Origin: Gilvibacter sp.
GTDB taxonomy: Bacteria; Bacteroidota; Bacteroidia; Flavobacteriales; Flavobacteriaceae
Length of the DNA: 64,000 nt
Assembly (NCBI RefSeq): GCF_013214815.1
Contig: NZ_JABSPU010000003.1
Location: forward strand, 1-64,000
Direction: 5' to 3'
Part shown: piece by piece, positions 1 through 10,004 of the stretch
Numbering within the stretch: position 1 is the stretch's first letter
Layout: every line of letters begins with the position of its first letter
The notes under the pieces: model-generated
Databases searched by the model: none
Told to the model about the DNA's origin: nothing
What the model saw: only the letters and a program-made list of their open reading frames with translations
Position numbers and translations under genes: made by a program

Positions 1-3000
1 GGCGATCCAACCCTCACGGTAACCTATCACGAGACGGAAGCCAACGCAGAGAGCGGACTATTGCCATTGACAAGTCCGAACAACAACATTGTATTTGGAA
101 CACAAACCATCTATGCGCGAGTAGAAACGCCTCTAGTAGAGGACTGTTTTGTAGTCGTAGAACTCCAACTCATCGTATTAGACACGCCTCAGATTGTTGA
201 TCCAGAACCACTTTTAGCCTGTGACGACAATGACGACGGCATTGTGGTATTTGATTTGACGGTGAAAGATCCGGAGATTTTGGATGGCTTGGATCCTGCG
301 GATTACACGGTAGAGTATTATGAGGATGCGGCCTTCACTTCACTGATCGCTCCGGCTACGGCCTATACGAACTTGACCAACCCACAGACGGTCTTTGTTT
401 TGGTGACGGATAACACCAATATGTGCAGCTCTACCACCACTTTAGAGCTGATAGTAAACTTCCCACCGCGGGTATTCCCACCGACTCCTTTGGAGCTGTG
501 TGATGTGAACAATCCGGGCGACGAGGTTGAGGAGTTTGATTTGGAGCTGGCCACGGCAGAGATCACGGGAGGAGACACTTCTTTGATTGTGACCTACCAC
601 GAGACTGCTGCTGATGCCGATGCGGGAGACAACCCACTGACGAGTCCCTACACCAACACGAGCAACCCACAGACGATCTTTGTACGGGTAGAAGACCCGG
701 ACACGGGCTGTTTTGTAAGTGATGTGGTGACCTTAGACTTACGAGTAAACCCACAACCGAGTCCCACACCAGATCCCACACCGATTGAGATCTGTGATGC
801 GGACAACGACGGTTTTGTAGACAGTTTTATACTGACCGATAGAGACATTGAGATCATCAACGGGGAGCCTGATGTTGTGGTGAGCTACCACGAGACCTTG
901 GCAGATGCCGAGGCCGATCTGTTCCCACTAGTATCCCCTTATGCGAACATTGTGGCCTACAGCCAGATTGTCTACGCCAGAGTAGAGAACACCCTAACGG
1001 GCTGCTTTGCCATTGTAGAGTTGGAGCTTATCGTACTGAACTCTCCAGAGCTTCCCTTAGAGATTGAAGACTTTGTGATCTGTGACGATGACGACGACGG
1101 CATCGCAGTGTTTGATCTAACGACGAAGGATCCAGAGATCTACGGCACACAGGACCCAGCGACGCTGGATCTGAGCTACCACTTGAGCGAGGCAGACGCC
1201 TTGGCAGGAGTGATGCCTATAGTAACGCCAACGGCCTTTGTGAACACGACCAACCCACAGACGATCTGGGTACGCCTGTTTGATCCACTAACGGGCTGCG
1301 CGAGTGTGGGCAGCTTTGAGCTGATTGTAAGTTTACCACCAGTGATTGCCGCACCGGGCGATCTGGATGCCTTGGAGCGTTGTGATGACGAGACAGCAGA
1401 TGGTTTTGCAAGCTTTGATCTGACTCAGGCAGAGGACGACATTACCCTAGGAGCGCCAGGCTTATTGGTACAGTACTATACCACAGAGACAGACGCACAA
1501 AACGATACGGATGCGATAGACCCAGCGACGGACTACACCAACACGGTGAACCCACAGACGATCTGGGTACGAGTGACGGACGGCGACACGGGCTGTGTGT
1601 CGTTTACGACCTTAACGATAAGAGTATTGCCTAACCCATCTCCGAACACGAACCCCGATCCGATCGAGGTGTGTGACGAAGTTACGGTAGGTGATGGGAT
1701 AGAGGTGATTGATCTGACCCAAAGAGAGGCAGAGATCATCGGCGGAGAACCCGGAGTATCGGCCAGTTATTATGAGACTGAGGCTGATGCACAGACGGGC
1801 GACCCACTACTGGCCATCCCAGACCCAACGGCCTACAGCAATACCGAGACGCCACAGATCATCTGGGTACGCATTACCAACGACACCACAGGCTGCTTCA
1901 CATTAGTAGAGCTACCGATCATTGTCCACCCACTACCAGAGACGCCAGAGGTGAGTGATTACATCATCTGTGAGCTGGCTACCGATGGAGTGGCGACCTT
2001 TGATCTGAACACCAAGATCCCAGAGATCTTAGGCGGACAAGATCCAACGGACCTAGTGATCACCTTCCACGAGGTGGAGGCCGACGCTGATGCGGGCATC
2101 AATGCGATTGCCACACCCGAGGCCTTTGTGAATGTGAGTAACCCACAGACGATCTATGTACGCATTACCAATACGGTGACGGGCTGTTACTCGGCCACGC
2201 AGAGTTTTAACATCGAGGTTAGAGAAGGCGCCACGGCCACCGCACCAGCAGCGGTGTACCGCATTTGTGATAATATAGGCGATGGCACGGACGGTATTGG
2301 GGAGTTCACCCTCTCTACACAAGATGCAGAGATACTAAACGGACAGGATCCGGTGATCTATGTAGTGAGCTACCACGAAAACGAGGTGGATGCCACCACG
2401 GGAGACAACGCACTACCGGACAGCTATATCAATACGAGCAACCCACAAGTGATCTGGGCACGGGTGACCAATACGGACACGGACTGCTTTGCTATCACTA
2501 CGGTGACCTTGGAGGTATCACCACTGCCGGTGATCACCTTGGAGGACAGCTACAGACTGTGTGTGGATGAGTTTGGTAATCCGATCCAGAACGAATCGGG
2601 TGAGTCTTCACCACCGGTGATCAACACGGGTCTAAGTGATCTGGACTACACTTTTGAGTGGTTCTTAAACGGCAATCCATTGCCAGAGACCACGGCGAGC
2701 ATCGTAGCCAGAGCGGGCGGCACCTATACGGTGATCGCTACGGAGACCACCAGCGGACTGGGCTGTAGTGCGGAGGCCTCGACCACGGTGACGGTATCTT
2801 CACCACCGACGAGCTTCAGTGCCGAGGTGATCAGCAACGCCTTTGCAGAGGATCATCAGATCCAGGCGGAGGCCACAGGGTTGGGAGTATACTTCTTCCA
2901 ATTGGATGACGGACCGCTTCAGGAGAGTGGACTGTTCACCAATGTGACTCCGGGAGATCACATTGTGACCATCGTGGATCAGAACGGCTGTGGAAGCGTG

Positions 3001-3285
3001 AGTATACCGGTAGGAGTGATTGACTATCCGCTGTTCTTCACGCCGAACCAAGACGGCTTCCACGACACTTGGAACATCATAGGAATCGCCAGTAACCCTA
3101 CGGCAAAAATTTATATATTTGACAGATTTGGAAAGTTACTCAAGCAGCTGAGTCCACTAGGTCCAGGATGGGACGGAACCTACAACGGCAACCCAATGCC
3201 GTCAAGTGATTACTGGTTCCAAGTGATCTATGACGAAGACGAAATTGAAAAAGAATTTAGAGGACACTTTACCTTAAAAAGATAA
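1..3285 (+). CDS. T9SS type B sorted repeat adhesin, C-terminal part (5' end outside window)
   Basis: Large surface or secreted protein; the reading frame is open from base 1, so the start lies upstream, and 1094 codons are visible. The protein is a chain of about eight to nine units of roughly 95-105 residues. Each has an acidic Cys motif (for example ACDDNDDG, ICDADNDG, ICDDDDDG), then a FDLT stretch, a YHET/YYET motif, NPQTIxVR and TGCF. The DxNxDG-like acidic loops suggest calcium binding and the paired Cys suggest disulfides (inference). The last 80 or so residues (FFTPNQDGFHDTW, IYIFDRFGKLL, GWDGTYNG, GHFTLKR) are the gliding-motility-associated C-terminal domain, the type B T9SS sorting signal. 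The next gene, 4 bp away, is a PorP/SprF protein, the usual partner of type B substrates. Several repeat segments are nearly identical at DNA level. Confidence 0.9.
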   Translation, partial: GDPTLTVTYHETEANAESGLLPLTSPNNNIVFGTQTIYARVETPLVEDCFVVVELQLIVLDTPQIVDPEPLLACDDNDDGIVVFDLTVKDPEILDGLDPADYTVEYYEDAAFTSLIAPATAYTNLTNPQTVFVLVTDNTNMCSSTTTLELIVNFPPRVFPPTPLELCDVNNPGDEVEEFDLELATAEITGGDTSLIVTYHETAADADAGDNPLTSPYTNTSNPQTIFVRVEDPDTGCFVSDVVTLDLRVNPQPSPTPDPTPIEICDADNDGFVDSFILTDRDIEIINGEPDVVVSYHETLADAEADLFPLVSPYANIVAYSQIVYARVENTLTGCFAIVELELIVLNSPELPLEIEDFVICDDDDDGIAVFDLTTKDPEIYGTQDPATLDLSYHLSEADALAGVMPIVTPTAFVNTTNPQTIWVRLFDPLTGCASVGSFELIVSLPPVIAAPGDLDALERCDDETADGFASFDLTQAEDDITLGAPGLLVQYYTTETDAQNDTDAIDPATDYTNTVNPQTIWVRVTDGDTGCVSFTTLTIRVLPNPSPNTNPDPIEVCDEVTVGDGIEVIDLTQREAEIIGGEPGVSASYYETEADAQTGDPLLAIPDPTAYSNTETPQIIWVRITNDTTGCFTLVELPIIVHPLPETPEVSDYIICELATDGVATFDLNTKIPEILGGQDPTDLVITFHEVEADADAGINAIATPEAFVNVSNPQTIYVRITNTVTGCYSATQSFNIEVREGATATAPAAVYRICDNIGDGTDGIGEFTLSTQDAEILNGQDPVIYVVSYHENEVDATTGDNALPDSYINTSNPQVIWARVTNTDTDCFAITTVTLEVSPLPVITLEDSYRLCVDEFGNPIQNESGESSPPVINTGLSDLDYTFEWFLNGNPLPETTASIVARAGGTYTVIATETTSGLGCSAEASTTVTVSSPPTSFSAEVISNAFAEDHQIQAEATGLGVYFFQLDDGPLQESGLFTNVTPGDHIVTIVDQNGCGSVSIPVGVIDYPLFFTPNQDGFHDTWNIIGIASNPTAKIYIFDRFGKLLKQLSPLGPGWDGTYNGNPMPSSDYWFQVIYDEDEIEKEFRGHFTLKR

Positions 3286-3289
3286 TTGC

Positions 3290-4288
3290 ATGAACTTGAA
3301 GAAATTATCCCCGATTATTGCCCTACTTGTATGCGGTATAATGAATGCACAGGAGGGAATACCTGTGTACTCGGATTACCTTTCAGATAATCTATATCTA
3401 CTCCATCCATCTATGGCTGGGGCTGCAAACAGTAACCAGATCAGGCTATCGGCTAGACAGCAATGGTTTGATCAAAATGATGCGCCGAACTTACAAACTT
3501 TGGCCTTTAATGCTAGACTTGGGGATCAGTCGGGAATTGGAGCAATCTTATTCAATGACCAAAACGGTTTCCACTCACAGACTGGAGGATACCTGACTTA
3601 TGCGCACCACATAATGTTTTCAAGATCTCCTGTAGATCTTAATCAATTATCATTTGGTTTGAGTGCTGGTTTGGTACAATCTTCCTTGGATGAGACCAAT
3701 TTTGACTTGAATGACTTTGACCCGGTAATTGCTGGGATTATTCAAAGTACGTCTTACTTTAACGTAGACGTTGGAGCGTCTTATAACTTCTTGGATTTTT
3801 CTGCACACTTTACGGTAAAGAACCTGATATTCAGAAATAGAGGTTTGTTCTCCGAAGAGTTTGAATCAGCAAATCAAAGACGTTACTTGCTTTCTGCTGC
3901 ATACACCTTTTCAACGCGTTACAGCGGATGGACCTTTGAGCCGTCCACTTTGTTTCAACTTACGGAGCGTACCGGAGAGAAGTTCATTGACTTAAACTTC
4001 AAAGCCTACAAGGAACTTGACTTTGGTACTGTTTGGGGTGCCTTGTCTTACCGCAGAAGTTTTGACGGAGCGGAGTTCTTAGATGGAGTGAATATTGGTG
4101 ATCAGAAGTTGCAGTTGGTTACTCCTATTGTTGGGGTGAACTACGGGCAGTGGATGTTCGCTTACACCTACTCTTACCAAATTGGAACGGTCCGATTCGA
4201 TACCGGTGGATTCCACCAGATCACCTTAGGTTTTGACTTTGGAAAACGCAGAGAGGAATACGATTGTAATTGTCCTGCGATTAACTAA
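3290..4288 (+). CDS. PorP/SprF family outer-membrane protein
   Basis: Outer-membrane protein of 332 residues with a signal peptide (MNLKKLSPIIALLVCGIMNAQ). The body starts GIPVYSDYLSDNLYLLHPSMAGAAN, the family signature, and continues as alternating beta strands typical of a barrel (SARQQWF, GIGAILFNDQNG, LSFGLSAGLVQ). The end, FGKRREEYDCNCPAIN, is also typical. In Flavobacterium johnsoniae SprF is needed to secrete the adhesin SprB, and relatives serve other type B substrates. The gene lies 4 bp after the type B adhesin, so the two are almost certainly one transcript and this protein probably helps export or anchor that adhesin. A strong terminator follows. Confidence 0.92.
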   Translation: MNLKKLSPIIALLVCGIMNAQEGIPVYSDYLSDNLYLLHPSMAGAANSNQIRLSARQQWFDQNDAPNLQTLAFNARLGDQSGIGAILFNDQNGFHSQTGGYLTYAHHIMFSRSPVDLNQLSFGLSAGLVQSSLDETNFDLNDFDPVIAGIIQSTSYFNVDVGASYNFLDFSAHFTVKNLIFRNRGLFSEEFESANQRRYLLSAAYTFSTRYSGWTFEPSTLFQLTERTGEKFIDLNFKAYKELDFGTVWGALSYRRSFDGAEFLDGVNIGDQKLQLVTPIVGVNYGQWMFAYTYSYQIGTVRFDTGGFHQITLGFDFGKRREEYDCNCPAIN

Positions 4289-4293
4289 TAAAG

Positions 4294-4323
4294 AAGCCCC
4301 GATGATTCGGGGCTTTTTCTTTT
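4294..4323 (+). terminator. Rho-independent terminator after the PorP/SprF gene
   Basis: An 8-bp perfect stem (AGCCCCGA / TCGGGGCT) with loop TGAT at 4295-4314, followed by a T-rich run. It ends the adhesin-PorP/SprF transcript and separates it from the convergent VWA gene. Confidence 0.9.
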
Positions 4324-4338
4324 TCTAGCTTGTTGTAA

Positions 4339-5508
4339 CTAGCGTTCCCAAGTGTAATTTTTCTTTTCTGCCTGCTTTTTAATGGCTTCCAGCATAGCGT
4401 TACCTAGGCCGTTAGTGCCTTCTTCTTTTTGCTTCTCTGCAATGAATAAGCGGCGTTTTTCATTGAGCTTTTGAATCTCCTTTTGAATCTCAGCTCTGAC
4501 CGCTGCCTGCTCAGCAACATAAGCTTTAATCTCTTCTGGAGTTTTTCCTTTCAGCTCTTCAGGGAGGTATTCTTCCTCTAATTCTTCCAATTCGAAATCC
4601 TCATCAGCTTCAATGGCATCAACAAGATCCCAAGAAGTATTCTTATACATTCCACTTCCCTTACTTACTGTTCTGCTCACTGCATTAGCTTTTCCGTAAG
4701 ATTCTGCATTGCTGTCTTGAACGGCTTGTTGTTCAGCCTTAGCATATCCAATGGCGCCATAACGCACATAGGTATTGTTGAGTTTAAGATTCAGTTGTAA
4801 GATCACATCGTCATAAGGCGATGCAATATGCACGGTACGCTGATTGTGGTCAATGGCCATATAATCTCCGTAAGTCAAATCCGCTCCATCCTTCCACTTC
4901 GTGTGAACTCCTTGATTGAAGTCTCCGCAGAAAATAGTATTAACGACCACTCCTTTTTCCTTAGCGTCTTGAGCGGCGTCAACATAGTTTACAGTTCCTT
5001 GAGTAAAGGGTTCGTTTCCGGCAATGAATACCATTTTAAGATCGTCTCCATCTTTACCCCAATTCAATTGGTTTAAGGAGGTCTGAACCACTTGTCCGCA
5101 GTACTCACTACCTCCATTAGTACTTAAAGAAAAAAGCTCTTTAGATACTTCATCCAAGTCATTGGTAAAGTTGAGCACCTGTCTGATATGTCCTTCCTGA
5201 CTCGGCAACCCATCATTGCCATATTCATAAAGAGCAATTTGCAAGTTGGGTTGTACTGATTTACAACGCGCATAAGAAAGTTCATTTACGATCTCCCAAA
5301 GTTGAGCCTTGGCCTGATCAATAAGACCGTCCATGGAATTACTGGTGTCTAATAAAAGGGCTACTTTAATAAAGTGCTTATTGGGATTGTTGGTTGTAGG
5401 TGCATTGGTAGCGATGGTCAGATCCTTCTCATTATCGCTTACTTCACCTTTGCAAGAGGGCAGTAATGTCATGCCCAGAATACAGCTTGCTATCAAAATT
5501 CGTTTCAT
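4339..5508 (-). CDS. VWA-domain lipoprotein
   Basis: Predicted lipoprotein of 389 residues. The N-terminus ends in the lipobox LLPSC (Cys19), so the protein should be lipid-anchored. A von Willebrand factor A domain follows: the MIDAS motif DTSNSM sits near residue 54, after strand IKVALLL. Later strands include LKMVFIAGNEPF and VVVNTIFCGD. The C-terminal third (about 290-389) is charged and helical, probably coiled coil (EIQKEIQKLNEKRRLF). VWA domains bind ligands or partners through a divalent metal; the partner is unknown here. The gene stands alone and converges on the adhesin operon. Specific function is not recognised. Confidence 0.8.
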   Translation of the reverse strand: MKRILIASCILGMTLLPSCKGEVSDNEKDLTIATNAPTTNNPNKHFIKVALLLDTSNSMDGLIDQAKAQLWEIVNELSYARCKSVQPNLQIALYEYGNDGLPSQEGHIRQVLNFTNDLDEVSKELFSLSTNGGSEYCGQVVQTSLNQLNWGKDGDDLKMVFIAGNEPFTQGTVNYVDAAQDAKEKGVVVNTIFCGDFNQGVHTKWKDGADLTYGDYMAIDHNQRTVHIASPYDDVILQLNLKLNNTYVRYGAIGYAKAEQQAVQDSNAESYGKANAVSRTVSKGSGMYKNTSWDLVDAIEADEDFELEELEEEYLPEELKGKTPEEIKAYVAEQAAVRAEIQKEIQKLNEKRRLFIAEKQKEEGTNGLGNAMLEAIKKQAEKKNYTWER

Positions 5509-5705
5509 GTCGATATTTTTTATTTTACTGAGGTAAAACTAGCGGGACAGGTCTGAAAGAAAAAGTCAGAATGAGGCAACGATGCTAGTCGTTTAGGGAA
5601 CTTCACTCTGGTTTTAGGCAAGTGGTCAATTTTGGCCCAATATTAGCATTTATGGTCACTGAGCGGTTTTCTTTACTGCTTAAAAAAGCCTAAGTTTACA
5701 TCACT

Positions 5706-7955
5706 ATGCAAGCTCGATACACATATCTATTGCTTATACTACTTCTGTTTGGATTCGTTCCGATGAGCCTAGCTCAGGTCGATGCCAATAGTGATGGTCG
5801 AACGCGCCTGCAACCTCGTGAGAGTTTTACGCTTAAAGGGAGCATTTTTGACGATGAGCTTTTGGAACCGATCAGTAATGCCAACATCGAAATATCAGGG
5901 GGCGCTTACACTACAACAGATGCCGCAGGAGACTTTAGTATTCGCGCGCGCATTGGGGATCAACTCATCGTGACCAGTGATGCTTTTGAGACGGTTTATT
6001 ATGAAATTCAGGACGATCAATCGGTTCGGATTTTGGTCAAAAAAGCACCAGGCACAGAAAATGATGAACTAAGTCAGAAGAAGTTATCTTCTAGAAAGCA
6101 GCAGTACACCAATGTGTTTCCTAAGTATATTGATTCTGCCAAGAGTTATCTAAAGCAGGATGCGAAAAAGAGTATTGAGTATGTGACACAAGCTTTGGAA
6201 TCTACTCGCGATCAGCGCCCAACTCCGGCACAAAATGGAATTGCCTTTGAGACCTTGGGGGACATCAACGACTATTGGTTGCAACACGATCTGGCGGTGG
6301 AGAACTACAAAAGCAGTCTGCGCAGTCTTCCTAAAACAGAAGTAGAAATAAAGCTGGCGCGCACCTATCGCAACAACAAGAATCATCAAGAGAGCCTACA
6401 GGCCTATCAGCAGCTCTTGGAAAAGGATCTGACCAACTATCAAACTGTAGAGGTCTATGAAGGGCTGGGCGATACCTATATCGCCATTGGAGACTTAGAA
6501 AATGCAGTAGACAATTACCAACGCGGTCTTCAAGTAGCCAAAGATCATTTGATCACTCCAAAGATTACCAATCTTAATTCAAAAATTGGAGAGGCATACG
6601 CCGCAGCGGGTTCGCCAGCAATTGCCAATGATTATTTTGAAAGCTCTTTGGAATTAGCGGCAGATGAAAGCGAGGTTCGCTCCGTAAAAGAGCAAACTAA
6701 GGTGGCCGACTTTTACAATGCCAACCGTGACTTTGACAAAGAGATCAAGCTGCGTACGGAGACGCTCAATATGTTGGACTCTATTGACCTTTCTACCATT
6801 ACGGCAGCGGATGATGTGGTAGAAGACTTGACTCCACAACGTCAGAATTACAAAATTGCCAACGCTTTAGTCGCTCAAGACAATTACCAAGCGGCCATTC
6901 CTTACTTAGAGAAAAGTATTGCCCAGGCGGACGCGAGTGGTGATCTCGTGGTCCAAAAAGACGCGACCAGAAAACTATCAGAGGTATTCCGAGATCTGGG
7001 CATGGCAGAGAAGTCCGCCAGCAGTTATGAGAATTATGTTGCCGTGGTGGATGAACTCTATCGCAGAAAGGAGCAGGAGCTGTCTCAAGCAGCGCGTTTC
7101 AGTCGTGATATTGCCTTAAAGCAAAACCGCATTACCAGTTTGGAAAATGAGCGACAACTCAATGAGTCGCGCTATAAATTGGCTTTTGAGAATCAAGAAC
7201 TCATCGAAAAGAACAACAAAGTTCAAAAATGGATCATTGCCTCACTTGTAGCCTTGGCTGTCTTGCTTTTAGCGATGGCTTATTTCTTAAACAAAGGCAT
7301 TCGTCAGCAGAAATACGCCAACAACCTTTTGGCGTTAAAATCGTTGCGCACTCAGATGAATCCGCATTTTATTTTCAATGCCTTGAATTCTGTAAACAGT
7401 TTTATAGCCAGTAGTGACGAGCGCACTGCCAATAAATATCTATCTGATTTTTCCAGGCTGATGCGTTCCGTACTGGAAAACAGCGAGGAGGATTTTATTC
7501 CGTTATCTAAAGAGATCGACCTGTTGAGTATTTACACCAAATTGGAGCACTTCCGTTTTAAGGATAAGTTTGATTATGAGATCATCTTAGATGAAAAACT
7601 TCATGTAGACGATTTTGTGATCCCGCCTATGCTGCTGCAGCCCTATATTGAGAATGCGGTATGGCACGGACTGCGCTATAAAGAGACCAAAGGCAAATTG
7701 GAAGTGCGTTTTGATCAAACTGATTCAGAGACCATCACCATTACCATCACCGATGATGGAATAGGACGTAAAAAGTCTAAGGAGCTCAAAACGGCCAATC
7801 AGAAAAAGCAGCAATCTAAAGGAATGGGTAATATCAAAAAACGTATCCAGATCCTGAATCAAATGTATAAAGACAAGGTAGACGTCACTGTGAGTGATCT
7901 GCAAACAGATGGTAGCGGTACACGTGTAAGCCTTATTGTAAAGAAAGACCAATGA
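5706..7955 (+). CDS. LytS-type sensor histidine kinase with CarboxypepD-like and TPR domains
   Basis: Two-component sensor of 749 residues. A signal peptide (to about residue 24, PMSLAQ) is followed by a carboxypeptidase-regulatory-like beta sandwich (about 40-120, GSIFDDELLEPISNANIEISGG). TPR-like helical repeats run from about 130 to 430, then a coiled coil. One transmembrane segment lies near 505-525 (IIASLVALAVLLLAMAYFL). The cytoplasmic kinase is of the His_kinase (LytS/YehU) family: MNPHFIFNALNSV with His554, then the ATPase boxes PPMLLQPYIENAVWHG, DDGIG and KGMGNIKKRI. The stop overlaps the start of the LytTR regulator by 4 bp (ATGA), so they form a cognate pair. A TAAGTTTA sequence at 5691-5698 could be a -7 box but would leave almost no leader. 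Confidence 0.9.
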   Translation: MQARYTYLLLILLLFGFVPMSLAQVDANSDGRTRLQPRESFTLKGSIFDDELLEPISNANIEISGGAYTTTDAAGDFSIRARIGDQLIVTSDAFETVYYEIQDDQSVRILVKKAPGTENDELSQKKLSSRKQQYTNVFPKYIDSAKSYLKQDAKKSIEYVTQALESTRDQRPTPAQNGIAFETLGDINDYWLQHDLAVENYKSSLRSLPKTEVEIKLARTYRNNKNHQESLQAYQQLLEKDLTNYQTVEVYEGLGDTYIAIGDLENAVDNYQRGLQVAKDHLITPKITNLNSKIGEAYAAAGSPAIANDYFESSLELAADESEVRSVKEQTKVADFYNANRDFDKEIKLRTETLNMLDSIDLSTITAADDVVEDLTPQRQNYKIANALVAQDNYQAAIPYLEKSIAQADASGDLVVQKDATRKLSEVFRDLGMAEKSASSYENYVAVVDELYRRKEQELSQAARFSRDIALKQNRITSLENERQLNESRYKLAFENQELIEKNNKVQKWIIASLVALAVLLLAMAYFLNKGIRQQKYANNLLALKSLRTQMNPHFIFNALNSVNSFIASSDERTANKYLSDFSRLMRSVLENSEEDFIPLSKEIDLLSIYTKLEHFRFKDKFDYEIILDEKLHVDDFVIPPMLLQPYIENAVWHGLRYKETKGKLEVRFDQTDSETITITITDDGIGRKKSKELKTANQKKQQSKGMGNIKKRIQILNQMYKDKVDVTVSDLQTDGSGTRVSLIVKKDQ

Positions 7956-8683
7956 TCTTAAAAGCCATCATCGTAGAAGACGAAGAAACCAGCCGGGAAA
8001 TTCTAAGAAACTACCTCAAAAAATACTGTCCTAGTGTGGAACTGGTAGGGGAGGCAGCTGGAATTGAAGAAGGCCTGACCTTGATTCGCAATAATAGTCT
8101 GGAGCTGGTATTCTTGGATGTGGAAATGCCTTATGGTAACGCTTTTGATCTTTTGGACAAGGTAGGCGATAGAACCTTTGAGACTGTATTTGTGACGGCC
8201 TATGATCACTACGCCATCGATGCTCTTAATGCACACGCTTCTTACTATTTGCTTAAGCCGATCTCAATTGATGAGCTCATCAAGGCTGTGGACTATGTTA
8301 CAGAGATCAAACAGCAAGAAGAGCGTTTGCAAGATCAGGTTTTGGTGCCCTCATCAAAACAAGTTCAAGGGAAGATCACTATTCCGCTTCAATCGGGTTT
8401 TGAGGTTTTGGCGGTAGATGATATTCTCTATTGCCAGGCCGATGATAATTATACACAGATCTATTTAGAGAAGGGCAAGAAGCTGGTCAGTAAAACCCTA
8501 AAATACTTTGAAGATATCCTAGCCGATCAAGGCTTTGCCAGAATTCACAAATCCTATTTGGTGAATGTCAATGCCGTAGTAGCTTACAACAAAGGCAAGG
8601 GTGGGAGTGTGGTTTTGAGCAATGGAAAAGAACTCTTGGTCTCAGCCGCGAAGAAATCCGCCTTACTCTCTTACTTTAAATAA
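7952..8683 (+). CDS. LytTR-family response regulator
   Basis: Response regulator of 243 residues. The receiver domain (about 1-120) has the acidic pair in VEDEE, the phospho-acceptor Asp in LVFLDVEMP and the conserved Lys in YYLLKPIS. The LytTR DNA-binding domain (about 145-243) contains DDILYCQADDNYTQIYL, RIHKSYLVN and VVLSNGKELLVS. LytTR regulators bind pairs of about 9-bp direct repeats spaced two helical turns apart. It is translationally coupled to the upstream kinase. It is the only LytTR protein in the window, so it is one candidate for the 21-bp repeat sites in the EPS cluster, although it lies 27 kb away and the link is speculative. Confidence 0.93.
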   Translation: MILKAIIVEDEETSREILRNYLKKYCPSVELVGEAAGIEEGLTLIRNNSLELVFLDVEMPYGNAFDLLDKVGDRTFETVFVTAYDHYAIDALNAHASYYLLKPISIDELIKAVDYVTEIKQQEERLQDQVLVPSSKQVQGKITIPLQSGFEVLAVDDILYCQADDNYTQIYLEKGKKLVSKTLKYFEDILADQGFARIHKSYLVNVNAVVAYNKGKGGSVVLSNGKELLVSAAKKSALLSYFK

Positions 8684-8689
8684 CAAAGC

Positions 8690-9220
8690 ATGCATATTTT
8701 ACCCGTTCGCGGTATTCATCCGCAGATCCCCGAAGACTGTTTTATAGCACCCAATGCAACCATAGTTGGAGAAGTTACTATGGGCCCGCGCTGCAGTGTA
8801 TGGTTTAACGCGGTACTTAGAGGTGATGTGCATTATATTAAAATTGGCGAGCAAGTGAATATCCAAGACGGAGCAGTAATCCATGCAACCTACAAAAAGT
8901 CTCCGACTACCATTGGCAATAATGTTTCCATTGGTCACAATGCGATTGTTCATGGCTGTACCATTCACGATAATGTCTTGGTTGGTATGGGCAGTATAAT
9001 TATGGATGATTGTGTGGTGGAGTCGGGTAGTATCATTGCTGCCGGAGCTGTTCTAACCAAAAACACCCACGTTCCCGCTGGTAGTATTTTTGCAGGTATG
9101 CCTGCCAAGAAGATCAAATCGGTGAGTCCAGAGCTTTCTTCTGGTGAGATCGATCGGATTGCAAATAATTATGTGAAGTACGCTTCTTGGTTTACAGATC
9201 CGGATCAGAAATCTTTATAG
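8690..9220 (+). CDS. Gamma-carbonic-anhydrase-like hexapeptide protein (YrdA/PaaY family)
   Basis: Left-handed beta-helix protein of 176 residues built of hexapeptide repeats. The metal-binding His positions of the gamma-CA family are present (VIHATY, SIGHNAIVHGC), as are the family motifs FNAVLRGDVHYIKIG and NIQDGAVIHA and the C-terminal SIFAGMPAKKIKSV. Members bind zinc or iron; some hydrate CO2 and others have no proven activity, so the reaction is uncertain. It lies 6 bp after the LytTR regulator and may share its transcript. Its end overlaps the convergent murI gene by 16 bp. Confidence 0.85.
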   Translation: MHILPVRGIHPQIPEDCFIAPNATIVGEVTMGPRCSVWFNAVLRGDVHYIKIGEQVNIQDGAVIHATYKKSPTTIGNNVSIGHNAIVHGCTIHDNVLVGMGSIIMDDCVVESGSIIAAGAVLTKNTHVPAGSIFAGMPAKKIKSVSPELSSGEIDRIANNYVKYASWFTDPDQKSL

Positions 9221-9993
9221 CTGATGCTTTTTGGCGCGGGATGATCTTCCAAAATCTTTGAGATCACCTTTGGGTCCCCATTGGTGTAAAACTGATGGGA
9301 TGGCTTTTTATACGCATAACTCAGGGAGTGTTCTTCTAGAATTCTTTGGGTTTGACGCGCAACGGCTTCCCCGCTATCAATGATCTTTACCTCTTCATTT
9401 AACAAGGTTTTGATCTTGGGAATCAAATACGGGTAGTGACTGCAACCTAAAACCAAATGATCAATATTTGCCGCTTTCATAGGAGTTAGGTATTTCATTA
9501 ACAGCGATTCCATCTCTGGACTGTCTATTTGATCGCTTTCAATAAGCTCAACCAGGCCTGTACCTATGACCTCAATAACTTCAACGTCTTTGGCAAAGGT
9601 CTCTGAGGTCTTTGCAAACAGCGCGCTACTCAAGGTGCCTTGCGTGGCAAGGATACCCACGCTCTTGGTTCGCGTTTGGAGTGCAGCGGGTTTTATGGCG
9701 GGTTCTATGCCAATAAATGGAAGCTCGTAATTCTTGCGGAGATAATCAATAGCGTTGGTAGTGGCGGTATTACAGGCCACCACAATAATCTTTGCACCTG
9801 CCGCAATAAGAAACTCGGTGTTCTTTATACAAAGGCCTAAAATCGCTTCTTTGGACTTTTTGCCATAAGGTGCGTTCCTGCTATCGGCTAAATACAACGT
9901 ATGCTCTAAGGGCATTTGTGCTTCAATAGCACGCCAGATAGAAGTGCCGCCAACGCCAGAATCAAATATGCCAATAGGTCCTTTGAGCTTCAT
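9205..9993 (-). CDS. murI: Glutamate racemase
   Basis: Interconverts L- and D-glutamate in the cytoplasm, supplying D-Glu for peptidoglycan. The 262-residue length fits the family. It starts with GPIGIFDSGVGGTSIW, and the two catalytic cysteines lie in VVACNTATTNA and VLGCSHYPYL. It is the last gene on the minus strand of this block, but a terminator hairpin at about 10005-10045 separates it from ompH, so it is expressed either by read-through or from its own promoter. Confidence 0.95.
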   Translation of the reverse strand: MKLKGPIGIFDSGVGGTSIWRAIEAQMPLEHTLYLADSRNAPYGKKSKEAILGLCIKNTEFLIAAGAKIIVVACNTATTNAIDYLRKNYELPFIGIEPAIKPAALQTRTKSVGILATQGTLSSALFAKTSETFAKDVEVIEVIGTGLVELIESDQIDSPEMESLLMKYLTPMKAANIDHLVLGCSHYPYLIPKIKTLLNEEVKIIDSGEAVARQTQRILEEHSLSYAYKKPSHQFYTNGDPKVISKILEDHPAPKSISYKDF

Positions 9994-10004
9994 ACGCTAA
10001 AAAT

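Noticed and set aside
5622-5698. Operator of the EPS type before the LytS-type kinase gene
   Set aside because: GGTCA strings are present, but neither the 21-bp period nor the RTYNRTCKA half-site is met at 30 bp before TAAGTTTA.
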